NCBI RefSeq assembly: GCF_016801865.2 | Contig: NC_068937.1 | Location: 4,662,191 to 4,726,190, forward strand | Length of the DNA: 64,000 bases | From: Culex pipiens pallens | Taxonomy: Eukaryota > Arthropoda > Insecta > Diptera > Culicidae | Reading direction: 5' to 3' | In this document: positions 22,350 through 34,000 of the stretch, piece by piece | How the letters are laid out: each line of letters begins with the position of its first letter | Position numbering within the stretch: position 1 is the first letter of the stretch | The notes under the pieces: model-generated | The model's input: the letters and a program-made list of their open reading frames with translations, nothing else | What the model was told of the DNA's origin: nothing | Database searches by the model: none | Translations under genes and position numbers: made by a program

Positions 22350-22652
22350 CAGTCCAGACTCGATTATCCGAAGGCCTTGGCAAAATTTTACTTCGGATAG
22401 ACGAATCACGAAAAAAAAATCCGTTGTCTTAATTTTTTATTAATTTGATTTTTATGAAAGATTGAAAAAATGCATTTTTTCTATTTTAAAGATAATCAGC
22501 CATTTCAATTTGACTAAAATGGGGTCGTAGAACTTGAGTTTGATGTTTAACGTAAGAAATTAAAAAAAAAACACGAAGAATCGTGATTTGATTATTCGAA
22601 GTCCCATGCAAACCTTCGGATACTCGAACTTCGAATAATCGAGTCTGGACTG
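22350..22652. mobile_element. pogo-like MITE (CAGTCCAGACTCGATTATCC ends)
   Basis: 303 bp with long inverted ends beginning CAGTCCAGACTCGATTATCC, and TA on both sides (22348-22349, 22653-22654). TA targeting and a CAGT start suit the pogo/Tigger branch of Tc1/mariner. A left-end relic lies at 17027 and a right-end relic ends at 22936. Confidence 0.82.
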
Positions 22653-22654
22653 TA

Positions 22655-22936
22655 ATCGAATCATGAACAAAAAAAAGTTCTATATTTCGAGTTCTGCGAT
22701 CCCTTTTTCTTCGAATTTGAATAGTTGATTGCCTAGTAAATTATAAAGTACATTTTGTTCAATTCTTCGTCAGCGCCATTTTTGCCGCCATCTTGGTTTT
22801 GAAAATGCCTTATCACTCTAAAACAGTTTGGGGGTCATGCTGAAGCTCGATCATAAAAAAATAAGACAACCACAATTTTTGTTTTGTGATTCGATTATCC
22901 GAAGAATTGATTTTCCGGATATTCGAGTCTAGACTG
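22655..22936. mobile_element. Right-end relic of the same pogo-like family
   Basis: Ends ATTCGAGTCTAGACTG followed by TA, right next to the start of the element at 22939. The internal part is diverged. Confidence 0.55.
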
Positions 22937-22938
22937 TA

Positions 22939-25464
22939 CAGTCATGCCTCGGTTTAGCACCGCATATGGGGGGTGGGGGACATTGGCTAAAATCCTATGG
23001 AAAAACATCCAAACTTTATTAAATTATAGTGTTTTAGAATCGGGATGATGTTAGCTATCCATTGCAATGATAATTACATGAAAATTTTCGTAAAAATACG
23101 TATTTTCCTTGTATTTTGAAAATGCAGTTTTTTATGCAAAACAAGCCCTCAAAATTATTGTTACTGCAATAAGGGTGTCAAATGATCGGGATTTTTCATA
23201 CAATTCGATTTTTTTTAATATTCTGAAATTTTTCACAAAACCTCATATTTTTGGAAAAAATACTCAAAATTTCAGTTTTTTACAATCTGAGTATCTAATG
23301 ATCGGGATTTTTTCATACATTTCAAAAGTAAAACCTGTATTTATAAAAAAAAGATCAAAATGTTCAGAAAACTACGTATTTTCGAAAAAAAAATACTTTA
23401 AAATTCAGTTTTTGAAATATTATTGTAAAATGATTGGGATTTTTTCATACATCTCGTTTCATCGAAAATACGTAGTTTTATGATTTTTTTTAGTATTTTC
23501 AAAGAAAAAAAAATGATTATTTTCGAACTGTATATGAAATCCCGATAATTTGATAACCAACCATCTTTCGAAATGTATGAAAAAATTCCGATCATTTTAA
23601 ACTAACGAAAATATGTAGTTTTTTAATTTTGTTTTCACAAATATAGGTTTTACTTTTGAAATGTTTGAAAACATCCCGACCAATTGATACTCATATTGTG
23701 AAAAACTGAAATTGTGAGTATTTTTTCGAAAATACGTAGTTTTGTGAATGTTTTGAGAATATTAAAAAAATGTGTTATTGCTTTCGAAATGTAAAAGAAA
23801 TCCCGATAATTTGATACCCATATTGTGAAAAACTGAAATTTTGAGTATTTTTCCGAAACACGTTGTTTTTTGAAAAATTTCAGAATTAAAAAAAATAGTT
23901 TCTACATTCTAAATGTATGAAAAAATCCCAACCATTTGATACCCATATTTGGGAAAACTGAAATTTTCAGTACCTTTTTTCAAAAATGACGTAGTTTTGT
24001 GAAAATTTTGAGTTTATTTTTAATTATTTTTTTGTTATCACTGATCATTTGACCCATATTGCAACTACAATAATTTTGAGTTTTTTTTTCAGGAAACATT
24101 GCATTTTCAAAATACAGGAAAAAACAATTTTGGGGAAATTTTCATGTAATTGTAACTGAATTGGATACCTGAAAATAGCCTGATTCCAAAATACTATAGA
24201 GCAATTCTCTCAGATTTCGGTCGGAAACTTTTTTGGTGCCTTCGGTATGCTCAAAGAAGCCATTTTGCATCATTAGTTTGTCCATATAATTTTCCATACA
24301 AATTTGGCAGCTGGCCATACAAAAATGATGCATGAAAATTCAAAAAATGTGTATCTATTGAAGGAATTTTTTGATCGATTTGGTGTCTTCGGCAAAGTTG
24401 TAGGTATGGATAAAAATGATGCACGGTAAAAAAAATGTTGGTGATTTTTAATTTAACTTTTTGTCACTAAAACTTGATTTGCAAAAAAAAAAACTATTTT
24501 TATTTTTTTTATTTTTGATATGTTTTAGAGGACATCAAATGCCAACTTTTCAGAAATTTCCAGGTTGTGCAAAAAATCTTTGAGCGAGTTATAAATTTTT
24601 GAATCAATACTGATTTTTTCAAAAAATCGAAAAAAAGGTCGCAAAAATTTTTCAACTTCATTTTTCGATGTAAAATCAAATTTGCTTTAGTGTACTTTAG
24701 CGAAATTTCGATAAAGTGCACCGTTTTCAAGTTAAATCCATTTTTAGGTGTCTTTTTTTGAAAATAGTCAATATTTTTGAAAAGCTGAGAAAATTCTCTA
24801 TATTTTGCATTCTTGAATTTTGCCATGCAAAGGTTTAAAAACAGGAAAATTGATGTTTTCTAAGTCCCACCCAAACAACACACAATTTTCTAATGTCGAT
24901 ATCTCAGCAACTTTAGGTCCGATTTTCAATGTTAAAATATGAAACATTCGTGGAATTTCCCGATCTTTTCGAAAAAAATATTTTCAAAATTTTTAAACCA
25001 AGACTAACATTTCAAAAGGGCCAAACATTTAATATTACGCCTTTAAAAAAAAAAAACATATAAAACATATAAATAAAATTTACCTGCAACTTTGCCGAAT
25101 ACACCAAATCGATCAAAAAAGATACAGATTTTTGAATTTTCATACATCATTTTTGTATGGCCAGCTGCCAAATTTGTGTGGAAAATTATATGGACAAACT
25201 AATGATGCAAAATGGCTTCTTTGGGCATACCGAAGGCACCAAAAAAGTTTCAGTCGGATTAAAAAATACAAAAATTAAAATTTAAGAAAAAATACCGATT
25301 TCGTAGAGAATTGCTCTATAATTTAAAAAAGTTTGGATAATTTTTCATAGGATTATAGTCAATGTCTTCCATATAGTCCAAATCTCATAAGCTAAGTGCT
25401 TCAATTAAGCACTGGGCCGTGCTTAACCGAGGCATTTGAACGAATCAAAGGTGGGGCATGACTG
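22939..25464. mobile_element. Large non-autonomous pogo-like element (CAGTCATGCC ends)
   Basis: Starts CAGTCATGCCTCGGTTTAGC and ends GGGGCATGACTG, with TA on both sides (22937-22938, 25465-25466). An inner copy of the end (AACCGAGGCAT) lies about 30 bp inside the right terminus. The interior 23.1-24.1 kb is a degenerate repeat of phrases like ATCGGGATTTTTTCATACA. The element hosts a foldback at 24199-25316. No transposase frame remains. Confidence 0.72.
24199..25316. mobile_element. Foldback DNA transposon (GAGCARTTCTC family), copy 3
   Basis: Ends GAGCAATTCTCT and AGAGAATTGCTC, with a 4-base duplication TATA (24195-24198, 25317-25320). 1118 bp, with unequal internal deletions in the arms. 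Inserted inside the pogo-like element that starts at 22939. Confidence 0.85.
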
Positions 25465-27010
25465 TAATTTTTTTTATATTATTTTTTTATTTAATTAAGT
25501 TTGATGAAAAATTCTCTCCTACCTTGATTTAGGCAAAATAATTATCAATTCAACAAATTTAAGAATTTACTTTTATTCATCTTTACCTTCATTCTGAGAG
25601 GCATTCAACACGCTAATTCAAGCCTACTTTGATTCAAAAAAAGAAAAAAAAAACTCATTTATTCAATTTATTTGTTTCCACTTCAGAATAAAATCGATTC
25701 TCACCCCAAAATAGCTCCACCTTCAAAACAACGCACACCCAAGAAGCAAAACGGCAAACTTTCTCCCACTCCAAACCCAAAAGGCGCCAACAAAAAGAGA
25801 AACAAAACCCAGTCAATAACACCCCCAAAGAGCTCCACAAAACAAATGTCACAGCTCCCTTCCCATCTTGCTCTGTATAAATAAGGTCGCAAGGAACGAG
25901 AGTATTATTTATAACGTGTAATAAGGTTGGGTGAGAAAGCGAAGAAAGGAAAAAGGAAAAGAAAGGACGAAGGCAAAAATCAATACGGGTAATATTTTGT
26001 ATGAAAACACACAAACACAAAGTTAGACACAACAAGAAGAGCAAATATTTCTCACACAAAAATATACTCACTAGTGGAGAAGATAAAAAGAGAAGGTTGG
26101 AAGAAGCAAAAAATACTCGTGTTTATAGCAAAATGTAAACTATTTAGGGCAAATAAAACAATATAAATATATTAAAAAATAGTTGACACAAGTGAAACCA
26201 ACCAAGAAGAACACACATTTAGCAGAAACAACTAGATAACAAACATAAAAAAGGATATTTATTTTACACGTTAAACGGAGAAGACCGAACTTTTGAAAAG
26301 CGGGACAGCTGCAGAGAAGTGCATTCCGGAAGTGGAGCCCCGCACAAAAAGTTGGACCATTTTCCATGCCTCGAAAGGACCTTTGCACCGTCAAAGCGGC
26401 CTTTATTACTAGTTTATTTTTCTATATTTTTATTTTTTGCTACGAAAAGATTTTTTCCCCTCCCTCACCGAGTCATTGTGGTGAGTGGTGTTTGGTTTCC
26501 CGTTGATAACAATTCTAGACGCGATGGGGAAGAGGATAAAAAGCTCCCTCGCTAAAAAAGGGGGAAAGTTGTGCTCGAGACCTGATATCCTACTTAATGA
26601 TGAAAATGGCGAAAGTTTTGACGGCGGAAATGATTGAGTCGTAAACTTCGTCCCCCACCACCGACAATGAAATAAACTGTTGATTTGTGGGGGAAATTTG
26701 GGGCGAAATAAGGTGTGAAATTATTGCTACTTTTTTCTGAGGAAGAAAAACTGGCAACACAGACGTGGTTTGACGTTTTACACAATCAGCTGATTTGAAA
26801 TCAAATTTGAGTAAAAAAAACTTTTGAAGCTTTTTTTCAAACGGCAAAGCTGGCAACATTGCCTTCCACTTGACGTTTTACACGACAAACTGGTTATGGT
26901 CATTTCAAAATTTCAACTTGAGTACGCGTTTAAATGCGTTAATCTAGGAGCATTTCTCCACGAAACCGGTCGAATAACATACAAATTTATTTGGATAAAA
27001 CTTTTTAGGG
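25465..27010. other. Unassigned DNA, possible UTR-like stretch
   Basis: From about 25670 to 26280 the plus strand is A/C-rich and lists many AACAAA-type words, like a long untranslated region; an AATAAA lies near 26152. Whether it belongs to the receptor transcript cannot be told. Near 26745-26900 the phrase GGCAAC and TTTGACGTTTTACAC occur twice, a recurrent non-coding phrase in this window. No gene is called. Confidence 0.4.
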
Positions 27011-27925
27011 GGGCTTCCCAATAACAAAAAAAAAGCCATTTAGAATCATTGATTCGTCAAGTCTCCATACAATTTGGCGGGTTGGTCATACAAAAATGAC
27101 GTGTAAAGTTTTGAAAATCTGTATCTTAGAAAGGAATTTTCTGATCGATTTGGTGCCTTCAACAAAGTTGTAGATGGTGTAATGGGTAGTTCAGAATAAA
27201 ATTATACATTTTTTGATAAATATTCATTTTTTATTAGGTTTTTTTTATTCTTGATTTTTTTTGGGAGAGTTGCCAACTTTTTCGCCAAAGAGAAGTATGG
27301 ACAAAAAAATTTTTTTTTTTTTCAATAAAACCGTTCAAAAAAATAAAATCAATTTTGGTGTACTTTTCGAGTTTGCATTATGAAATTAAAATTTAGAAAT
27401 TACAAATTAAGTGTTTTTCAGTTCGACCAATTTTATTTCTCGATTTTTGATGTCTTAAAATAAATCTTGTAGATAACTTTCTCAGCTTGAAAAAGCTTTC
27501 ATAAATGAAACTTATTTTTAGGAACCGAAAATGTGATAATTTGCCTAAAATTAACCTTCCGATTTTTCTTGACAAATAAAAATATGAAGTAATTTTTGAT
27601 TGCCAAATTGATTTTTCTTCTCAAGTTGATTTTTATTCTTTTTTTTGTTATATTTTTTACATTTTTGAAGAAGCATGGATTTCTAAAATCATCATATCTC
27701 TGTGAAGAATTTTTTTTCTGTGAAAAATGTTATCAAAAAATGTTGTATTTAAGCTTTTACCGTTTTGTTAGGAATTGTTTTCATCACCTACAACTTTGCT
27801 CAAGACACCATATCAATCAGAAAGCTCCATCACGTAGGATAGATTTTCAAAAAAAAAAAAATATTATGGAGATTTGTTTGGAATAACCAATCACGAAAAA
27901 TGGCTTCTTTGGTCTTAGAATAGCC
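27005..27925. mobile_element. Diverged inverted-repeat element related to the foldback family
   Basis: The left part (AAGCCATTT, then CCATACAA, then GATCGATTTGGTGCC near 27142-27156) and the right part (GACACCATATCAATC near 27805-27819, AATGGCTTCTTTGG near 27898-27911) are inverted relatives of the arms at 3146-5077. The GAGC ends are absent; the borders carry G-rich and C-rich runs instead, including a poly-C run near 27926-27938. Confidence 0.6.
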
Positions 27926-27981
27926 CCCCCCCCCCCCACCCACTTAAAAGAAAGAATTTGAGCTAAACAAAAAAACTATTT

Positions 27982-29832
27982 GAGCAATTCCAGCTCAAAT
28001 CAGGAATTTTTCTGGTACTTTTGTACACTCAAAATCAGAAGTACCCTTTATCTGTCATCCCAAAGAAAAAAAAACTCTTTTTGAGGGTTACTTCCATCCT
28101 TTTTCCAAGTTTACCGGTAGTAACCCTTTGCAAAAGGGTGACGACGGGTGAACTTGAAAAAAAGGGTGGAAGTAACCCTCAAAAAGGGTTTTTTTTCTTT
28201 GGGATGACAGATAAAGGGTAGATAAAACCCTTTTTGAAGGGTACTTCTGATTTTGAGTGTACCCGACCCTCTCCGATTTCAATGAATCTTTGTAGACATG
28301 TTATCCTAGGCCTATATAAGCCATTTTTGTGCATATGGAGCAAATAGTACTCGAGAATAACATTTGAGAAGGGCGTAGGGTATTTAAATATTTTTGTATT
28401 CTGTAATTTAAAAATAACTGTATCTCGAAGCCGTTGCATCGTATCAAAAAAAGGTCAAAGACAAACTTGTAGGAAATTGGACGGGCTTTCTGAAAAAAAT
28501 ACACTGAAACAAAAATACACGCCACATCTATGAGATTTTTTGATTTTTAAGTCTAAAACTTAAATTTGAAGGTGATGTCACGATTTTTTTTCGCTCAAAA
28601 TTTTTGAGGAAACAGCCTAAAATGTTACTAAAAGACTGACGAAAAATGCAGGATGGTATGTCTCTCCTAAAAAAATACAAAAATCATTTACTAAAACTGT
28701 TTTTTTGAAAAGTGGTCTAAACGTCAAAATTTTTAAAAACCGGTAGTGGGAATCAATTTTCCAGATAATTTTACATAAAAGTCTCCGTATCGACCATTGT
28801 CCTATGTCCAATCCTTGGGAAGATACAGCGGTTTTAAAAATAAAAATGTTGAAAAACGGGATTTTTTGTGGTTTTTGGCATTTTCTATATGACAGACTTG
28901 GTTTTTCAGTCTCGTAAATATTTTTAACGGAAAGCTCGTCCAATTTCCCATAAGTTTACCTTTGACAGCATTTCAATTGGATGTAAGGGCTTACAGATAT
29001 AAGCTTAATTACATTGCTTATTAATGAAAATAGAATATTTTTTTCAGTGTGGTAGAAACCAGGATAGTAAATTTGATTACGTAAATATAAAAACGATATA
29101 AATCAAAAAGCTGTCAAAGGCAAACTTATGGGAAATTGGACGAGCTTTCCGGTAAAAATATTTACGAGACTGAAAAAACCAAGTCTGTCATATAGAAAAT
29201 GCCAAAAATCCCGTTTTTTCAAAAAAAAATATTTTTAAAACCGCTGTATCTTCCCAAGGATTGGACATAGGACAATGGTCAATATGAAGACTTTTATGTA
29301 AAATTATCTGGGGAATCGATTCCCACTACCGGTTTTAAAAAATTTTGACGTTTAGGCCACTTTTCAAAAAAAAAAACAGTTTTAGTTAATGATTTTTGTA
29401 TTTTTTTTTAGGAGAGACATACCATCCTGCATTTTTCGTCAGTCTTTTGGTAACATCTTGGGGTATTTCCTCAAAAAATTTGAGCGAAAAAAAAATCGTG
29501 ACATCTTGAAGGTTTAACTTTTAAACTTAAACATTGAAAAATGTCATAAAAGTGGCGTGTATTTTTATCAGAAAGCCCGTCCAATTTCCTACAAGTTTGT
29601 CTTTGACTACTTTTTGATACGATGCAACGGCTTCGAGATACAGTAATCTTTAAATTGCAAAATACTAAAATATTTAAATACCTCAAATGTTATTCTCGAG
29701 TACTATTGGCTCCATATACACAAAAATGACTTATATAGGCCTAGGATAACATGTCTACAAAGTTTCATTGAAATCGGAGAGGGTCGGGTACAAAAGTACC
29801 AGAAAAAATCCTGATTTGAGCTGGAATTGCTC
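27982..29832. mobile_element. Foldback element, second family (GAGCAATTCCAGCTC ends)
   Basis: A palindrome of 1851 bp with ends GAGCAATTCCAGCTC and GAGCTGGAATTGCTC and a 4-base duplication ATTT (27978-27981, 29833-29836). The first nine bases equal those of the GAGCARTTCTC foldbacks, but the body differs. The left arm carries a 234-bp MITE at 28026-28259. A fragment of this family lies at about 38171-38372. Confidence 0.85.
28026..28259. mobile_element. TA-targeting MITE nested in a foldback arm (CACTCAAAATC ends)
   Basis: A 234-bp palindromic element with ends CACTCAAAATCAGAAGTACC and the reverse. TA is duplicated at 28024-28025 and 28260-28261. The other arm of the host foldback (near 29780-29805) lacks it and reads GGGTACAAAAGTACC, so the empty site is preserved in the same element. 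Confidence 0.9.
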
Positions 29833-30145
29833 ATTTATAAAAAAATTTCATTAAAATTTTCTATTTTTTGGAGAACTCACCTTCAAACTTGCTTAAAGGG
29901 TTCAAAGCATAATTTCCAGTTGTCAAAAAATTGTTAGCCCCAAAGCCAGATATTGTATAAAAAATTTCCAAGAAAAAAATCAAAAAACTAATAATTTTTT
30001 GACAAATTTCCTCGCATTTGTTCGCATGCCAAACTGGCTCGAGAAGCTATTCTTAAACGAAAATATTTTTACAGAAAATTAAATAAAAATCAGGTGAAAT
30101 TTGCACGAAAATTGGTAAAATTGTCACTTTTCTAAAAACCTTTAT

Positions 30146-31130
30146 GGGTCATTCAAGGTCAACTGAGTACACTTTTGGACTCGACCTTTACCGATTTTGA
30201 CCAAACTTGGAGGGAACGATCATCTATCGATAGTTATCAGAAATCCCAAGTTTGGAGCTGATTGGACCATCCCTCTATTTTTGGCACCGCCCTCTTTTTT
30301 GACGATTTTCAAAAAAAAACTTTTTTTCTTTTAATCATAACTTTGCCACTTTTTGAGCTAAAGACATACTACAGGTTGCATTTTATAGAAAATTGTCCAA
30401 GGAATTCGATAAAAATAAAACGTTAACCCTTGTTTTGACCAGTTCTTACATTTTTATTTGTTTTATTTTGTCACCATCGTGTTCCCCGGACAATTTTACA
30501 TAAAAATTAATGTAAACCTCAAACTAAAACGAACTATTGGCGAGATACAGCGATTTTACTGAAAAACGTTTGATTTTGCGCAGCACTCTGTCCTATGAAT
30601 TCAAATCCGAAATAAGTTTCTCACATTTAAAAACCGACCTATGCGGAATTCATCCCTTTTTGTTGAGTGCTGCACAAAATCAATTTTTTTTTCAGTAAAA
30701 TCGCTGTATCTCGCCAATAATTCATTTTAGTTTGAGGTTTACATTGATTTTTATGTAAAATTTTCCGGGGAACACGATGGTGACAAAATAAAACAAATAA
30801 AAATATAAGGAATTTTTCAAAAGTGAATTTTAATACTTTAAACGTTTAAATATATTATTAAGGGGCATTTAAGTGTTAAAATTTTATTTTTAACAATACC
30901 TTTGACAATTTTCTATAAAATGCAATTTGTAGTTTGTTATGATTAAAAGAAAAAAAAGTTTTTTTGAAAATCGTCAAAAAAGAGGGCGGTGCCAAAAATA
31001 GAGGGATGGTCCAATCAGCACCAAACTAAGGATTCCTCTTAACAATCGATAGGTGAACGTTCCCTCCAAGTTTGGTTCAAATCGGTGAAGGTCGAGTCCA
31101 AAAGTGTACTCAGTTGACCTGGAATGACCC
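30146..31130. mobile_element. Large inverted-repeat element (GGGTCATTC ends)
   Basis: 985 bp, ends GGGTCATTCAAGGTCAACTG and CAGTTGACCTGGAATGACCC, arms clearly complementary through the whole length. A clear target duplication is not seen. Weaker complementarity outside these ends (near 29920-29935 and 31167-31190) suggests the element may be longer. Confidence 0.75.
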
Positions 31131-31450
31131 AAGAATGACCCGTATATGAAATCGGGTTCACTATTTTTTGACAACTGAAAACTCCACCTTACCCTAACTA
31201 ATCTAGGTGCCTTGCATGGAATTCGGTTTTTGACGTTTACACGTCAAAATGATTTTGGACACTACAAAAAAATATTTAGCGAATCAAATATTTAAAAATT
31301 TGAAATAAAAAGTTGACTAATAACAGGCTTTTGTAATTTCAACAGTTTTTAAAATATAATTGGAGTTCAAAATTACTATAAATGAAATGTACAACAAACT
31401 TTGATCACCTTGAAAGTTATTCAAACCAGATTTGGGCAAAAATTAACTCA

Positions 31451-31591
31451 AGCAAAACAATGCCAAAGGGCCGTTGTGGGTTTGTAAACAAAGAGTGTGT
31501 CCTGTTCACGCTAAAGGATGTTTACATCTGGCATGAAAGGGATACACTCTTTGTTTACAAACCCACAACGGCCCTTTGGCATTGTTTTGCT
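31451..31591. repeat. Perfect-arm hairpin with about 51-bp arms
   Basis: The arms start AGCAAAACAATGCCAAAGGG and end with its reverse complement. They differ by only one or so bases and surround a 39-bp loop. Short MITE-like structure; no clear target duplication. Confidence 0.85.
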
Positions 31592-31699
31592 AGAACTGGT
31601 CATAGGCTTTCTAGAAATTTTTCAAACCAAAAAGGAAAACTGAATTTGGTCAATGTTCAAAATTTGTTTGAGTAAAAAGAAAATTATTTGACTTTTACA

Positions 31700-31914
31700 G
31701 TGGGTCTCGTGGCGCAGGGGTAGCGGCTTCGGCTGCCGATCCCGATGATGCTATGAGACGCGGGTTCGATTCCCGCCTTATCCACTGAGCTTCTATCGGA
31801 TGGTGAAGTAAAACGTCGGTCCCGGTTTCTCCTGTCTCGTCAGAGGCGCTGGAGCAGAAATCCCACGTTAGAGGAAGGCCATGCCCCGGGGGGCGTAGTG
31901 CCAATAGTTTCGTT
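31700..31914 (+). mobile_element. tRNA-derived SINE with target duplication
   Basis: A tRNA-like head carries an A box TGGCGCAGGGGTAGCGG (31710-31726) and a B box GGGTTCGATTCCCGC (31762-31776). It is followed by an unrelated tail. The head does not fold into a full functional tRNA. It is flanked by TTTGACTTTTACA (31687-31699) and TTTGACTTTTCACA (31915-31928), an imperfect 13-14 bp duplication typical of LINE-driven retroposition. Pol III would transcribe it on the plus strand. Confidence 0.88.
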
Positions 31915-31929
31915 TTTGACTTTTCACAA

Positions 31930-33640
31930 TAAACTTAGTTTGTCCACTTGATGATTTTTCCAAATCTAATTGGGGTAAAATGCACCACAACAAATGTTTA
32001 AATTTTGAAGTTTTTACCATACACCGAATTTGGTTACTTAGTTTTTTAAACAAATTTGACAAAAAAGACAGTAATTTGATGCTTCACACGTTAAGCTGAT
32101 TTTGATTACTTAAAAAATGGGTAAAATGCAAAAAATAAAGCTTTGAAATTTATGTTTGCACAGTCCACTGATTTGGGTCACCTCATTTTTTTTTTGCTGA
32201 ATACAATGTGAGTAATCAAAGTAAACTGCAGATTACAATGTAAAACACATCGCACAAAAATAAACTTAACAGCAATGTTGGCAACACTGCATCAGTTTGA
32301 CGTTTCACACGATTAAAACGGATTCATCTTTTTTTTAAGTTTTTTTTTTGTTTCAATCTTAATTGAGTAGAAAAAACAAATCGTTTCCATGCAAATTTTA
32401 TTGAAAGCAATACTTTGCTGTCAATCGAACAAAAAAAAGCTTTCATAACAAAAAACCAAGTCCTTTTTTGCACTCAAAAGTGTGCGAAACCGAGTGTCCA
32501 ATAATTAAAAATGCAGGCGATAATTGGCCAGCAAGAGAAATCTCACAAAAAAGGCACTTCCACACCCAGCCTACTGCTTTCCGCTTTGTCGGAGCTGACG
32601 TATTTTTTTTTTGCTTGCGCCCAGCACGTATGCAACATGTGGTGAAACCATTCGAGCTCGAAAAAAAAACGAGCAACGCTTGCTTTGATGGCTTTTGATT
32701 AGGGTCCTTTCGGGAAGCGCATGGAAATTCAAACTATTCTCTCAATGTTTACTCCCTTTTCCTCTCTTTCTCGATTTTCGCTCTAGTTGTCACTCTCTCT
32801 CTCAAAACTAGCTTATTATGTTGTTCTTCCAGCGAAAAAAAAGACGTTTTTGCCCAAATTTGCGGCAAAAGGATAAGCAAAACCAAAATGTGATGTTAAT
32901 TCCTATCGAGAACCAGTTAAAAATAGTTGTAAAACTATTGATTAAGTTCCAACGCGTTTCGCACTTCTCGGTGTACAAATCTTTAGAACTAAACGAAAGT
33001 ATAAGCAAACAGAGCAGTCACTCATGTACTAAAATAAAAGGCTAGAATCCATTAAAGTTAGGGTAAGCCGAGCTGTCAGTTATTTATTGTTGACACTTTT
33101 AGATGATTTCATATTTATTGAACGCCAGTGAGATGTATATTATCGTAAAAGGATGCCATAATCATGAAAAACGTTAATTTAGAGAAAATAAAAGCTTTAT
33201 TATTGCAAAATTGGATCAAACTCAACCGCGCGCTTCAGGCAAAACCATCATTTCTCAAAATGAAACGAATAGTGAGTGTTGTATAGCAAAAACATAAGTA
33301 AACAATACCAAAAAAGTAAGTAAATAATCACAAAAACAAACCAGATTATAACGTTATATATTTTAAAAAACATGTACAATGCAGAGAATAATACAGCAAA
33401 ATGAAATAAGATTAAAAAATCCCCCCTCTTGTCTTTTCATTGCTTCCCACTTCGAAAAACTCCAATCACGTGGAATCATTCTCGAAAAATCACGTTTTTT
33501 GACAGGACGGTTTCGTAAACAAAGTTCGACCAATCCGGGCAGGCCGCGCCGGATCGTACGATCGTTTCTTATCGGCGCTAGCCCCCTCTCCCGAAAAAAA
33601 AACTTCGTTTTTACGCACCGCTTACTACGATTGCTGATGC
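31930..33640. other. Unassigned AT-rich DNA
   Basis: Contains recurrent phrases such as GGCAACACTG and TTTGACGTTTCACAC (near 32278-32310), and a CT-rich run near 32745-32815. A more GC-rich patch lies at 33460-33650. No convincing coding region. Confidence 0.5.
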
Positions 33641-34000
33641 CCTGACTGAAAAGTCCGTCGGACGTCCGTCGTTTGTCGTCCGTGCATTCGTACGACGTCG
33701 CACGACAATGTCGTGCGACTGTCGCGCAAATGTCATACGTTTTTGCACCAAAATGTCGTATTTGTCGTGCGATCGATAATCGAAATTGTACGACATTGTC
33801 GTACGACATTCGACCGACGTCGCACGGTTTTGTTATTTAGGATGTCGTGCCATTGTCGTGTGCTGTCAATTCTAATTTTTAGGTTATGTTGCAGTTAAAA
33901 ACATGTGGTTTTGTTTTTTTTTTTTTTTATTCAGACGCACAAAATTTCACAATAATATTAGCTTTTTCACTCAATTAAACTTTCGGATCGCAGATTCTTC

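Noticed and set aside
31702..31776. A functional tRNA gene
   Set aside because: A and B boxes are present, but the acceptor and anticodon arms do not fold properly, a non-tRNA tail follows, and target duplications flank the whole unit, so it is a SINE.
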